Source: Pseudomonadota bacterium (GTDB taxonomy: Bacteria; Pseudomonadota; Alphaproteobacteria; Rhizobiales; Beijerinckiaceae). From it: a stretch of 64,000 bases of DNA. Numbering within the stretch: the stretch's first letter is position 1; each line of letters starts with the position of its first letter. This document shows positions 39,204 to 47,726 of the stretch, piece after piece. The position numbers and the translations under genes are program-made. The notes beneath the pieces were generated by a model. The model saw only the letters and a program-made list of their open reading frames with translations, was not told where the DNA came from and did no database searches. The stretch lies in the NCBI GenBank assembly GCA_021781815.1, contig JAJXWB010000006.1, positions 62,001 to 126,000 of the forward strand. Reading direction: 5' to 3'.

Positions 39204-40379
39204 ATGATTGCTTTCAGCCTGGCCCTGTTCACGCTTGCAATCTGGCTGACGCTTGTGTTCGCGCGCGGCAATTTCTGGCAGGCGCGCGAGACGGACGACC
39301 TGCTGACGCCGTTCGAGGCTGGCGCAGCGCCTGCCCCGCGCGTGACGGCGATCATGCCTGCGCGCGACGAAGCGGACGTGATCGCCCGCAGCGTGACGAG
39401 CCTGCTCGGGCAAAATTGCGGCTGCGCGTTCGACGTGGTGGTGGTCGACGACCAGAGCGCCGACGGGACGGCCGACGTGGCCCGCCGCGCGGCCGAGACG
39501 ATCGGCGCCGCCCACCGGCTCACGGTGCTGCGCAGCGAGGATCCGCCGCCGGGCTGGACGGGAAAGCTCAACGCCATGCGCGCAGGACTCGCATTCGTCG
39601 AGAAGCGGCCGGGCGACTTGCCCGACTACATCCTTTTCACCGACGCCGACATCGAACATGCGCCCGACGTGCTGGCCCGGCTCGTCGGCGGCGCGGAACG
39701 CGATGGCCTCGCGCTCGTCTCGCTGATGGCGCAACTCGCTTGTGTCAGTCGCGCCGAGCGCTGGCTCGTGCCTGCCTTCATTTACTTCTTCGACATGCTC
39801 TATCCATTCGCCTGGGTGAACGATCCGAAGCGCCGCGCCGCCGCTGCGGCTGGCGGCTGCATGCTCGTGCGCCGCGCGGCGCTGCATCGCGCCGGCGGTC
39901 TTGATGTCATCCGCGACGCGCTGATCGACGATTGCGCGCTCGGCGCCGCGATGAAGCGCGTCGGTCCGATCTTCCTTGGGCTGACAAGCCGTGTCAGAAG
40001 CCTGCGTCCCTATCCGCATTTCAGCGACATCCGCCGCATGGTCGTGCGCTCGGCCTACACGGAATTGCGCCATTCGCCGCTTCGTCTCGCCGGCGCCACC
40101 CTCGGCATGGCCGTGACTTTCGTCGCGCCGCCGCTGCTCGCCGGGCATCCAGATCCTGCGACAGGTCTCGCCGCGCTCGCCGCATACGCGCTCATGGCGC
40201 TGAGCTATCGCCCGATGTTGCGACGCTACCGCCTGCGCGCGTGGCGCGCCCTGTTCCTGCCGGCGGTCGCCTTGACCTACATGGTCTTCACGCTGGAATC
40301 GGCGCTTGCCTACGCGCGTGGTCGAGGCGGCGCATGGAAGGGCCGCTATCAGGCCGCGGCGGAAAGCGCGGGCAGATGA
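39204..40379 (+). CDS. hpnB: hopanoid-associated glycosyltransferase HpnB
   Basis: GT2-family membrane glycosyltransferase of 391 residues. It has an N-terminal membrane helix (MIAFSLALFTLAIWLTLVF), the GT-A core with IMPARDEADVIARSV, VVDDQSADGTADVA and a DxD-like TDADIEH. The C-terminal third has hydrophobic helices. This architecture and the position directly before hpnC identify it as HpnB, thought to glycosylate a hopanoid or a lipid intermediate. Its last codons overlap hpnC (ATGA). The start could also be 39177, but 39204 gives a cleaner N-terminus. Confidence 0.85.
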   Translation: MIAFSLALFTLAIWLTLVFARGNFWQARETDDLLTPFEAGAAPAPRVTAIMPARDEADVIARSVTSLLGQNCGCAFDVVVVDDQSADGTADVARRAAETIGAAHRLTVLRSEDPPPGWTGKLNAMRAGLAFVEKRPGDLPDYILFTDADIEHAPDVLARLVGGAERDGLALVSLMAQLACVSRAERWLVPAFIYFFDMLYPFAWVNDPKRRAAAAAGGCMLVRRAALHRAGGLDVIRDALIDDCALGAAMKRVGPIFLGLTSRVRSLRPYPHFSDIRRMVVRSAYTELRHSPLRLAGATLGMAVTFVAPPLLAGHPDPATGLAALAAYALMALSYRPMLRRYRLRAWRALFLPAVALTYMVFTLESALAYARGRGGAWKGRYQAAAESAGR

Positions 40380-41236
40380 GCGAATTCGCCACCGTTTCGT
40401 CCGGCAAGACCGACCGCGACGAGAATTTTCCCGTCGCAGCCCTGCTTGCGTCGCGTTACCGCGCAGCCGTGCTCGCCTTCTACAATTTCGTTCGCGCCGC
40501 CGACGACGTGGCCGACCATCCGGCGCTCGCGCCGGATCGGAAGCTCGCGCTGCTCGACAGCCTCGCCGCTGCGCTGACCGGAACAGGTCCGGCTGACCCG
40601 GTCGCTGAGCCCTTGCGGCGCGTGCTCGTCGAACGCAAGCTGTCGCCGCAGCACGCGCTCGACCTCCTCGACGCCTTCCGCCTCGACGTGATCAAGAATC
40701 GCTATCGCGATTTCGACGATCTTGTCGATTATTGCCGGCTGTCCGCCATGCCTGTAGGCCGCTACGTCCTCGATCTGCACGGCGAGGATCGGGCGACCTG
40801 GGCGGCGTCCGACACGTTGTGCGCAGCTCTGCAGATCATCAACCACCTGCAGGACTGCGGCAAGGATTACCGCGATCTCAATCGCGTCTACATTCCGGCC
40901 GACAGTCTCGCCGCATTCCACGCGACCACCGACATGCTCGGCCTCCCGCGCGCGCCGGGACCACTGCGGGGCGCGATCATCGACGTCGCGCAGCGCACGC
41001 GGACGCTGCTCGCGGAAAGCAGCGTGCTCGCGTCGCAGGTCCGCGACCTTCGTCTCGCCATGAACGTCGCAGCGATCCAGCGTCTGGCGGAAAAACTGAT
41101 CGAGGGACTGATGGTGCGCGATCCACTGTCGGAAAAGGTGCACGCCTCGAAATCGGCCTTCGCCTTCACCGCGCTGATGGCTGCGGGCGCGGTCGCCATC
41201 GCGCGCATCAATCCGTTTTCGGGCCGCGCTGCATGA
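40376..41236 (+). CDS. hpnC: hydroxysqualene synthase HpnC
   Basis: Squalene/phytoene-synthase-fold enzyme of 286 residues that converts presqualene diphosphate to hydroxysqualene. The first Asp-rich motif is FVRAADDVADHP; the second region is INHLQDCGKDYRDLNRVYIP, the HpnC-type variant of the DxxxD motif. It overlaps hpnB and hpnD by 4 bases each (ATGA junctions), a sign of coupled translation. The enzyme acts at the membrane on a farnesyl-diphosphate-derived substrate. Confidence 0.93.
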   Translation: MSEFATVSSGKTDRDENFPVAALLASRYRAAVLAFYNFVRAADDVADHPALAPDRKLALLDSLAAALTGTGPADPVAEPLRRVLVERKLSPQHALDLLDAFRLDVIKNRYRDFDDLVDYCRLSAMPVGRYVLDLHGEDRATWAASDTLCAALQIINHLQDCGKDYRDLNRVYIPADSLAAFHATTDMLGLPRAPGPLRGAIIDVAQRTRTLLAESSVLASQVRDLRLAMNVAAIQRLAEKLIEGLMVRDPLSEKVHASKSAFAFTALMAAGAVAIARINPFSGRAA

Positions 41237-42054
41237 CGGAAACCGCACAGGCCAGAGCCGCAGCCGGCTCGTCTTTCTATGCGGGCATGCGCATCCTGCC
41301 GCGTGAGAAACGCGAGGCGATGTTCGACGTCTACGGCTTCTGCCGCGCCGTCGACGATATCGCCGACGGCGACGCCTGCGCAGATGATCCGACCGGCGCG
41401 ATGAACCGCTGGCGCGCCGATATCGATGCGCTCTACGCCGGCGGCGACGCCGGCCAGGCGTCGTTCTTGAAACCCCACGTCCAGCGTCACGGGCTCAGGC
41501 GCGAAGATTTCCTCGCCGTAATCGACGGCATGGAGATGGACCTGCGCGGCCCGGTCGTCGCGCCCGATTTCGTTACGCTCGATCTCTATTGCGATCGTGT
41601 CGCAAGCGCGGTCGGACGACTGTCCGTGCGGATATTCGGCCTGGAGGAGCGCACGGGGATCGATCTCGCCCACCATCTCGGCCGCGCGCTGCAAATGACC
41701 AACATCCTGCGCGATCTTGACGAGGACGCGGGTCTCGGCCGCCTTTATCTGCCCCGCGAAGATCTTCTCGCCGCCGGCATGACGGATCTGACGCCGCGCG
41801 CCGTGCTCGCGCATCCGGGCCTCCCGCAGGTCTGCGCCGGACTCCTGCATCGGGCGCGCGCGCATTATTTCGAGGCGACCCGCATCATGGACGGCGCGCC
41901 GCGCAGCGTTGTCAAGGCGCCCCGTCTGATGGCGAGCGCCTATGGCGACGTTCTGGCGCGGCTTGCGAAACGTGGCTTCGCCGCCCCGCGTGCGCGCGTC
42001 GGCGTCGACAAGCTGCGCCTCGTCGGCGCGGTTCTGCGCTGGGGCGTCGTGTGA
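41233..42054 (+). CDS. hpnD: presqualene diphosphate synthase HpnD
   Basis: Squalene/phytoene-synthase-fold enzyme of 273 residues that joins two farnesyl diphosphates to presqualene diphosphate. Both metal-binding motifs are intact: VDDIADGD (with FCRAVDD) and NILRDLDEDAGLGRLYLP. The start overlaps the hpnC stop and the end overlaps the hpnE start (GTGA). With HpnC and HpnE it forms the three-step bacterial route to squalene. Confidence 0.94.
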   Translation: MTETAQARAAAGSSFYAGMRILPREKREAMFDVYGFCRAVDDIADGDACADDPTGAMNRWRADIDALYAGGDAGQASFLKPHVQRHGLRREDFLAVIDGMEMDLRGPVVAPDFVTLDLYCDRVASAVGRLSVRIFGLEERTGIDLAHHLGRALQMTNILRDLDEDAGLGRLYLPREDLLAAGMTDLTPRAVLAHPGLPQVCAGLLHRARAHYFEATRIMDGAPRSVVKAPRLMASAYGDVLARLAKRGFAAPRARVGVDKLRLVGAVLRWGVV

Positions 42055-43289
42055 CCTCGAAGGTCCACATCATCGGCGCCGGCGTAGCCGGTCTCGCCGC
42101 CGCCACCAAGCTCGCCGCCTGGGGCCGCACGGTCATCCTGCACGAAGCCGGCCGCATGGCCGGCGGCCGCTGCCGCTCCTATTTCGACCAGCAGCTCGGG
42201 CTGACCATCGACAACGGCAACCATCTGCTGCTCGCGTGCAATTTCGCCGCCCTGGGCTATCTCGATCGCATTGGCTCGCTCGACGCGCTTGCCGGTCCCG
42301 ACGAATGTCTGTTCGATTTCATCGATCTGCGCGACGGCGCGCGCTGGACGCTGCATCCGAACGCTGGCCGCCTTCCCTGGTGGATATTTTCTGAGAAACG
42401 CCGCGTTCCCGGCGCCTCGCCGCTCGACTATCTTGCCGCTGCGCGCCTGCTGCTCGCCAAGGACAGCGCGACCGTCGCCCAAGCTTTGACGCCGCGCGGC
42501 GCATTATGGGAAAGACTCTGGAAGCCTGTCCTCGTATCCGCACTCAACACGCAGCTCGACGAGGCCTCCGCCAGGCTCGCCGCGGCGGTGGTGCGCGAAA
42601 GTCTGGGCGCCGGAGGTCGGGCGGCGCGCCCGCGCGTGCCGAAGCACGGTCTCGCGCCGGCCTTCATCGATCCGGCGGTCGCCTTTCTCGTCGCGCGCGG
42701 CGCCGATGTCCGATATGGCGACCGGCTTCGCGGCATGCGCTTCGACGACGGCAGCGTCCTCGCGCTCGACTTCGCCGACCGGACGATCGCGCTGGACGAC
42801 GGGGACTCGGTCATCCTCGCGACTCCGGCCTGGACGGCCGCCGAACTCGTGCCCGGCCTGCAGACGCCGACTAAACATCGCGCGATTCTCAACGCCCATT
42901 TCGCGATTGCGCCGCCCCCCGGCACGCCGCTGCTGACCGGCGTCGTCGGCGGCCTCGCGGAATGGCTGTTCGCCTTCCCGGATCGCCTGTCCGTGACGAT
43001 CAGCGCCGCCGACGCGCTGATCGATTCGGCGCGCGACGATATCGGCGAGAAAATCTGGCGCGAGGTCGCGACCATAGCGCGCCTCGGCGAGGCGCCCATG
43101 CCGCCCTGCCGCATCGTCAAGGAAAAACGGGCGACCTTCGCTGCGACGCCGGCGCAGGACGCGCTGCGGCCAGGCGTGCGCACACATTGGCGCAATCTGT
43201 TTCTTGCCGGCGACTGGACGCAGACCGGCCTGCCCGCCACCATCGAGGGCGCGATCCGCTCAGGCGAACGCGCAGCCGAGTTCGTGTGA
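42051..43289 (+). CDS. hpnE: hydroxysqualene dehydroxylase HpnE
   Basis: FAD-dependent amine-oxidase-like protein of 412 residues that reduces hydroxysqualene to squalene. The N-terminal dinucleotide fold is VHIIGAGVAGLAAATKLAAWG. An FAD-binding block near the C-terminus reads NLFLAGDWTQTGLPATIEGAIRS. It starts with GTG overlapping hpnD by 4 bases and ends the operon. No squalene-hopene cyclase follows; the next gene is on the opposite strand. Confidence 0.93.
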   Translation: MTSKVHIIGAGVAGLAAATKLAAWGRTVILHEAGRMAGGRCRSYFDQQLGLTIDNGNHLLLACNFAALGYLDRIGSLDALAGPDECLFDFIDLRDGARWTLHPNAGRLPWWIFSEKRRVPGASPLDYLAAARLLLAKDSATVAQALTPRGALWERLWKPVLVSALNTQLDEASARLAAAVVRESLGAGGRAARPRVPKHGLAPAFIDPAVAFLVARGADVRYGDRLRGMRFDDGSVLALDFADRTIALDDGDSVILATPAWTAAELVPGLQTPTKHRAILNAHFAIAPPPGTPLLTGVVGGLAEWLFAFPDRLSVTISAADALIDSARDDIGEKIWREVATIARLGEAPMPPCRIVKEKRATFAATPAQDALRPGVRTHWRNLFLAGDWTQTGLPATIEGAIRSGERAAEFV

Positions 43290-43333
43290 ACGCCGCATCT
43301 GCCCGCCTTGGGAGCCGACGACGGGCCATCGTT

Positions 43334-44314
43334 TCAGTGCAGCACGGGCGCCCGGGTGAACGCCAATCGGTCGGCCGAGCGAATCTTCGTCGCCACGATC
43401 CGGCCCTCCCGCTCCACCAGCACCGAGACTTCGACGCCGGCCGGCCCGAGACTCCAGATCCGCCGCCAGAGATCGGCAAGCGATTTCGGCCGCTCGTCCT
43501 CGATCGCCAGAAGGATGTCGCCGGTGTCGATCCCCGCCTTCTCCGCCGGCCCGCCGTCGGCGACGCCCGCAATGACGATTCGTTCGCCGAGTTCGGTCGC
43601 ATACAGCCCGAGCCACGGCCGCGCCGGCCTGTTCGGCCGCCCATACTTGACGAGATCGCCAAGCGAGGGTTTCACGATATCGATTGGCACGACCATGTTG
43701 AGGCTGGTCGAGTTTTTCTTTCCGCGCTGTCCCTGCTCGACCTGGAGCGATGCAAGGCCGATCAGCTTGCCGCCCTCGTCGATCACGGCGGCGCCGCCCC
43801 AGAACGGATGCGCGCGCGCGGTATAGAATGCCTCGTCCAGCAAATATTCCCAATAGCCCGCGAATTCCTGCCGCGCCACGACTTGCGCCGCAAGCGCGAG
43901 TTCGCGACCGCCCGCGCCGGCGACGATCACCCGATCCCCCGGCTCCACGGTCCGCGATTCGCCGAAGGGCAGGACAGGCAGGTCGAGCGACGACATCGCC
44001 TGCACCAGCCCAAAGCCCGTCTCCTGATCGAAGGCGAGCGTGTGGCCCTGGATCGTGCGTCCGTCGATCGTCCGTAACCAGATCGTTTCCGCCTCGACGA
44101 CGAGGTAGCCCATGGTCAGGACAAGGCCGGTCTGGCGAATGACGACGCCGTGTCCCATCCGCTCCGTGCCGAGCGTCTTCGCCGTGAAGGCGTTTTCCGG
44201 CACGATCGCCTTCAGCCCGACGACGCCGGCCAGCGCGCGGTCGATGTCGAAGTCGAAGTCGGCGGACTTCGGCTGCAATTCAAATGGAATGACCGGAAGT
44301 TTCTCTTTCGCCAT
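43334..44314 (-). CDS. HtrA-like protein with degenerate trypsin domain and PDZ domain (probable pseudoprotease)
   Basis: A 326-residue S1C/HtrA-like protein: trypsin fold at about 50-220 and a PDZ domain at about 233-318 (WLGLYATELGERIVIAG). Aligned by eye with DegP-type motifs, each catalytic residue is replaced. The His position of LTNxHVV is Tyr70 (LTMGYLVV), the Asp of TDLAL is Gly100 (TGFGL), and the Ser of GNSGG is Trp172 (PFWGG). There is no signal peptide, so the protein should be cytoplasmic. The frame is intact, which argues for a kept non-proteolytic role such as binding or scaffolding. It heads no operon and lies between hpnE (convergent) and an NTF2-like gene. Confidence 0.8.
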   Translation of the reverse strand: MAKEKLPVIPFELQPKSADFDFDIDRALAGVVGLKAIVPENAFTAKTLGTERMGHGVVIRQTGLVLTMGYLVVEAETIWLRTIDGRTIQGHTLAFDQETGFGLVQAMSSLDLPVLPFGESRTVEPGDRVIVAGAGGRELALAAQVVARQEFAGYWEYLLDEAFYTARAHPFWGGAAVIDEGGKLIGLASLQVEQGQRGKKNSTSLNMVVPIDIVKPSLGDLVKYGRPNRPARPWLGLYATELGERIVIAGVADGGPAEKAGIDTGDILLAIEDERPKSLADLWRRIWSLGPAGVEVSVLVEREGRIVATKIRSADRLAFTRAPVLH

Positions 44315-44325
44315 GGCGTTTCCGA

Positions 44326-44727
44326 TCAGCCGCGCGCCGGCGCTGGCGTCGCGAGCTGCGCGCCCATAAGCTGGTGCAGCAGGTTGACTGCCTTCAGCGG
44401 CCGCACCATCACCTTGAAGCCTGTGATCTTGCCCGCCTCATTCCAGGAGATGATGTCGACGCCGTTGATTTCTATCCCCTGCACGCTTGCGGAAAACTCC
44501 AGCACAGCGGAGTTTTCGCCGATCCATTCGTTGAGATAGCGAAAGCTTTCTCCGCCCAGCACTGTCAGCGCGGCGGCGAGATACATCTTCACGACCGGTT
44601 TGCCAACCTGCGGCTTGTGCACGACGGGGGATTGGAAGACTGCATCGTCGGCGAGGATTTCGTCCAGCGCGCGCGCGTCGCGCGCCTCGACCGCCTTGTG
44701 CCAGCCCTCGATCGCAATCGGCCTCAT
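44326..44727 (-). CDS. NTF2-like (SnoaL-type) protein
   Basis: Small alpha+beta cone protein of 133 residues, typical of the NTF2/SnoaL superfamily: opening helix IEGWHKAVEARDARALDEIL followed by DDAVFQSPVV and a long strand pair (AVLEFSASVQGIEINGVDII). Functions in this family range from isomerases to binding proteins, and no catalytic set is obvious. It overlaps the upstream flavin monooxygenase by 4 bases (ATGA) and is co-transcribed with it. Confidence 0.78.
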   Translation of the reverse strand: MRPIAIEGWHKAVEARDARALDEILADDAVFQSPVVHKPQVGKPVVKMYLAAALTVLGGESFRYLNEWIGENSAVLEFSASVQGIEINGVDIISWNEAGKITGFKVMVRPLKAVNLLHQLMGAQLATPAPARG

Positions 44728-45764
44728 GCCGGCTCCCCCTCCCGCGCCATGGATGACTCGGCCGCATAGGCCCCGGCCATCAATTCATATGAACGCTTGC
44801 GCGCCTCGTGATCGTAGATAGCCGAAGCTATCATGATTTCGTCAGCCTGCGTCGCGCTGGCGAGCGCATCGAGGCGCGTCTTCACGGCATCCGGCGTCCC
44901 CACGAACAACTGCCGCCTGTGACGCATGACGAAATCGCGCTCGGCCTCCGTATAGGGGTGAGCCAGCGCTTCCTCGGGACTCGGCAGCGCATGATATTCG
45001 CCGCGGGAGCGCCGCAGCCAGTTGTAATCGGCGCTGGAGGCGAGCCGCTCGGCTTCGGCCTCGGTATCCGCGACGATCGCCGCGACAGCAAGGATGGCGT
45101 GCGGTTTGGCGCGCCAGCGCGACGGCGTGAATCCGGCGCGGTAGGCGAGCATCGCGGCGGCCGCGTCATATCCGGCGAAATGATGCGCGAAGGCGAAGCC
45201 GAATCCGAGTTGGGCCGAGAGTTCCGCGCTGTAGTCGCTCGACCCCAGCAGGAAGATCGGCGGCAACGGGGCGTCGTCCGGCATGACCGCTATCTTGCGG
45301 AACGGATGGGACGACGGGAATTCGCCTGTCTCCCACAGAATCAGTTCTTGCAAGCGTTGCAGGAAATCGGCTTCAGCATCCTGGTCGCGCGTCTGATGGC
45401 GACGCAGCGCATAGGCCGTCGTCTGGTCAGTCCCCGGCGCTCGGCCGAGTCCAAGGTCGACGCGGCCGGGAAAGAAGGCTTCGAGAGTGCGAAAACGCTC
45501 GGCGACCATGAGCGGCGCGTGATTCGGCAGCATCACGCCGCCGGCGCCGACGCGGATGCGGCTCGTCGCCGCAGCCAGTCGCGCAATGATCACCTCGGGG
45601 GCGCTTGAGGCGACCGAGGCGAGACTGTGATGCTCGGCGACCCAGTATCGGATATAGCCCAGCCGATCGGCCGTCTGCGCCAGATCCACGGAATTGCGCA
45701 GCGAAGCGGAGGGCGGCGTCGCGTCGGTCACAAACGACAGATCGAGTATGGACAGGCCGGCCAT
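44724..45764 (-). CDS. LLM-class flavin-dependent oxidoreductase (luciferase-like)
   Basis: TIM-barrel monooxygenase of 346 residues of the bacterial-luciferase-like class. Its N-terminus (LSILDLSFVTDATPPSASL), YWVAEHHSLASVASSAPEV and VDLGLGRAPGTDQ match the common YhbW-like subgroup. These enzymes use reduced FMN or F420; the cofactor here is presumably FMN. GGGAG lies upstream of the ATG at 45764. The substrate is unknown. Confidence 0.88.
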   Translation of the reverse strand: MAGLSILDLSFVTDATPPSASLRNSVDLAQTADRLGYIRYWVAEHHSLASVASSAPEVIIARLAAATSRIRVGAGGVMLPNHAPLMVAERFRTLEAFFPGRVDLGLGRAPGTDQTTAYALRRHQTRDQDAEADFLQRLQELILWETGEFPSSHPFRKIAVMPDDAPLPPIFLLGSSDYSAELSAQLGFGFAFAHHFAGYDAAAAMLAYRAGFTPSRWRAKPHAILAVAAIVADTEAEAERLASSADYNWLRRSRGEYHALPSPEEALAHPYTEAERDFVMRHRRQLFVGTPDAVKTRLDALASATQADEIMIASAIYDHEARKRSYELMAGAYAAESSMAREGEPA

Positions 45765-45891
45765 TCTGCACTCCCGCATCCCGACGCCGGCAACCAGGCG
45801 CGAGGATCGACCCAATGTAACGCGTCGCACGCTTCCGTACAGGCGTAGGCGCGCCTAAAACAGGCGGCGAAGCGGGGGAGTGGCGAGCAGG

Positions 45892-46923
45892 ATGACGGAC
45901 GAATCGGACAAGGGCGGGCGCAGGCGCGCCGGACGCATCGCTTTCGTCGCGGCAGCGCTTGCTGGACTGACGGCGCTCGCCTCCCTTTCGATCGCATGGC
46001 GCCGTTACCCGCCGTTTCTTGCGCGCGACCTGGCGTGGCTGACGGGAAAGGCGCGCTTTCTCCCCGACGCGAATCCGCTCGAAACGCGGGTCGAGCGCTC
46101 AAACTGGCCTCAAAGCGCCTCCGTTCTGCCGAAGGAGGCGCAGGCGCCCCTGACCGAGACCAACAGGATCATGCGCATCGACGAATTGCGCCGCAGGCCG
46201 TCGCTCCTGATCGAAGGCGCGACGCTTGTCTTCGGCCCCGATACGCCCGCGCGCATCGCCGTCTCGAAATTGACCCTGCGCAGCGCAACCCTTGTCACCA
46301 ACGGCGCTGATTTCGAAATCGAGGTCGAGACGCTGGTCTCCGACAACAGCGAAATTCGCGCCTTCACATTGAGCGGCGCCGCGCCGGCGAAAGGCGCGGG
46401 CCACGACGCCGGCCATGTGCGCCTCGTCGTGCATGGCCAGTTCGGCGGCGTCTTGCGCGTCGATCTGAATGGTCAGGCCGGCGGCGCAGGCGCCGCTGGC
46501 AGGGCGGGCCAGCCGGGCGCGAAAGGCGCGAAAGGCGAGAATGCGCGCGCCGAGGGCGCCGCCTGCCTGAGCCCTGCCGGCGCGGGCGGCCAGGGTGGGC
46601 CCGGCGGTCCGGGCGGCGCCGGCGACAACGGCGCGTCCGGGGGCGCTGGCGGACAGTTGACCCTCATCGCCAGGGATCCCGCGAAAGTCGGCCCACACAT
46701 CGACTTCAGCGCCGAGGGCGGGAGCGGCGGCGCGGCGGGAGCGGCTGGACCGGGCGGCGAAGGAGGACCGGGCGGACCGGGCGGCGAACCGGCTGGAACC
46801 TGCATCGGCCAAGGCCCGACCGGCCCACGCGGCGCCGACGGCCTGCCCGGCGCGGCTGGTCAGCCGGGCGCGGCGGGACCGGCAGGCGCCATGCGCACGC
46901 TGACCCTCGGGGAAAAGCCGTAG
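45892..46923 (+). CDS. membrane-anchored protein with collagen-like Gly-X-Y repeats
   Basis: A 343-residue protein with one N-terminal membrane helix (IAFVAAALAGLTALASLSIAW) and an inside-positive start, so the rest should be periplasmic. Residues 60-185 form an unassigned beta-rich region. From about residue 190 to 335 there are two glycine-rich tracts with collagen-like triplets (GQPGAKGAKGENA, GGQGGPGGPGGAGDNGASGG, GPTGPRGADGLPGAAGQPGA), split by a short segment ending HIDFSAEGG. A Cys sits in or beside each tract. GTG at 45880 is an alternative start. No close family is recognised. Confidence 0.78.
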   Translation: MTDESDKGGRRRAGRIAFVAAALAGLTALASLSIAWRRYPPFLARDLAWLTGKARFLPDANPLETRVERSNWPQSASVLPKEAQAPLTETNRIMRIDELRRRPSLLIEGATLVFGPDTPARIAVSKLTLRSATLVTNGADFEIEVETLVSDNSEIRAFTLSGAAPAKGAGHDAGHVRLVVHGQFGGVLRVDLNGQAGGAGAAGRAGQPGAKGAKGENARAEGAACLSPAGAGGQGGPGGPGGAGDNGASGGAGGQLTLIARDPAKVGPHIDFSAEGGSGGAAGAAGPGGEGGPGGPGGEPAGTCIGQGPTGPRGADGLPGAAGQPGAAGPAGAMRTLTLGEKP

Positions 46924-46924
46924 C

Positions 46925-47653
46925 TCACCACGACTCGATCCACGGCCGCAGATCAAACTCGTGCGTCCAGGCGCTGCGTGTCTGAATGTGCACGGCCCAA
47001 TAGGCGTCGGCGATCGCGTCCGGGTCTAGAACGCCGTCCTGCGCCTTGGTCGCATAGCGTTCGGGAAAGTTGTCGCGGATGAACGCAGTGTCGATCGCCC
47101 CGTCGATAATGGAATGCGCGACATGCACGCCCTTCGGTCCGAGTTCGCGCGCCATCGCCTGAGCCAGCGCGCGCAGCGCGAACTTGCCGCCGGCAAAGGC
47201 CGCAAAGCCCGAGCCGCCGCGCATGCTTGCGGTGGCGCCGGTGAAAATGACCGTGCCGCGTCCCCGCGCCGCCATGCCGCGCGTAACCTCGCGCCCCATC
47301 AGAAACCCGGCGAAGGCGCACATCTCCCAGACCTTGCGATAGACGCGGCTGGTCGTCTCGTGAATGGGGAAGCGCACATTGCCGCCGATGTTGAAGACCG
47401 CCACCTCGATCGGTCCGATGTCGCGCTCGATCTGTTCGACCAGTCCGACCATCTGGTCCTCGTCGCGCGCATCGACGCCGAATGGCCGAACCTTGTGGCC
47501 GGATTTTTCGATTTGAGCGGCGAGCGGCGCAAGCTTGTCGGCATGCCGACGCACTGGACAGGCTACGAAACCCTCTTGCGCGAAACGACGCGCGATGGCG
47601 CCGCCCGTTGCATCGCCAGCGCCTATCACGAGCGCAACCTTCGAACCCGACAT
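46925..47653 (-). CDS. SDR-family oxidoreductase with Phe in place of the catalytic Tyr
   Basis: SDR of 242 residues with the cofactor loop GAGDATGGAIA and a truncated NAG-type motif (FNIGGNVRF). The active-site stretch reads FTGATASMRGG, then FAGGK, so the usual YxxxK is FxxxK. I recall a conserved SDR subgroup with this Phe, so it is probably a subfamily trait and not decay. GGAGG lies 5 bases before the ATG. The function is unknown; redox catalysis may be weak or absent. Confidence 0.8.
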   Translation of the reverse strand: MSGSKVALVIGAGDATGGAIARRFAQEGFVACPVRRHADKLAPLAAQIEKSGHKVRPFGVDARDEDQMVGLVEQIERDIGPIEVAVFNIGGNVRFPIHETTSRVYRKVWEMCAFAGFLMGREVTRGMAARGRGTVIFTGATASMRGGSGFAAFAGGKFALRALAQAMARELGPKGVHVAHSIIDGAIDTAFIRDNFPERYATKAQDGVLDPDAIADAYWAVHIQTRSAWTHEFDLRPWIESW

Positions 47654-47726
47654 GCCGACCTCCGCCTTCGTTTTTGTTCCGGCTCAGCGTAGCATGCGCG
47701 CGACGAGGGGCCACAGGGAGCAAGAC

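Noticed and set aside
43334-44314. Active DegP/HtrA protease
   Set aside because: All three catalytic positions are substituted and no export signal is present.
46470-46900. Glycine-rich stretch as a sequencing or simple-repeat artefact
   Set aside because: The frame stays open, the triplets vary in codon and residue, and a distinct segment separates two tracts, unlike slippage products.
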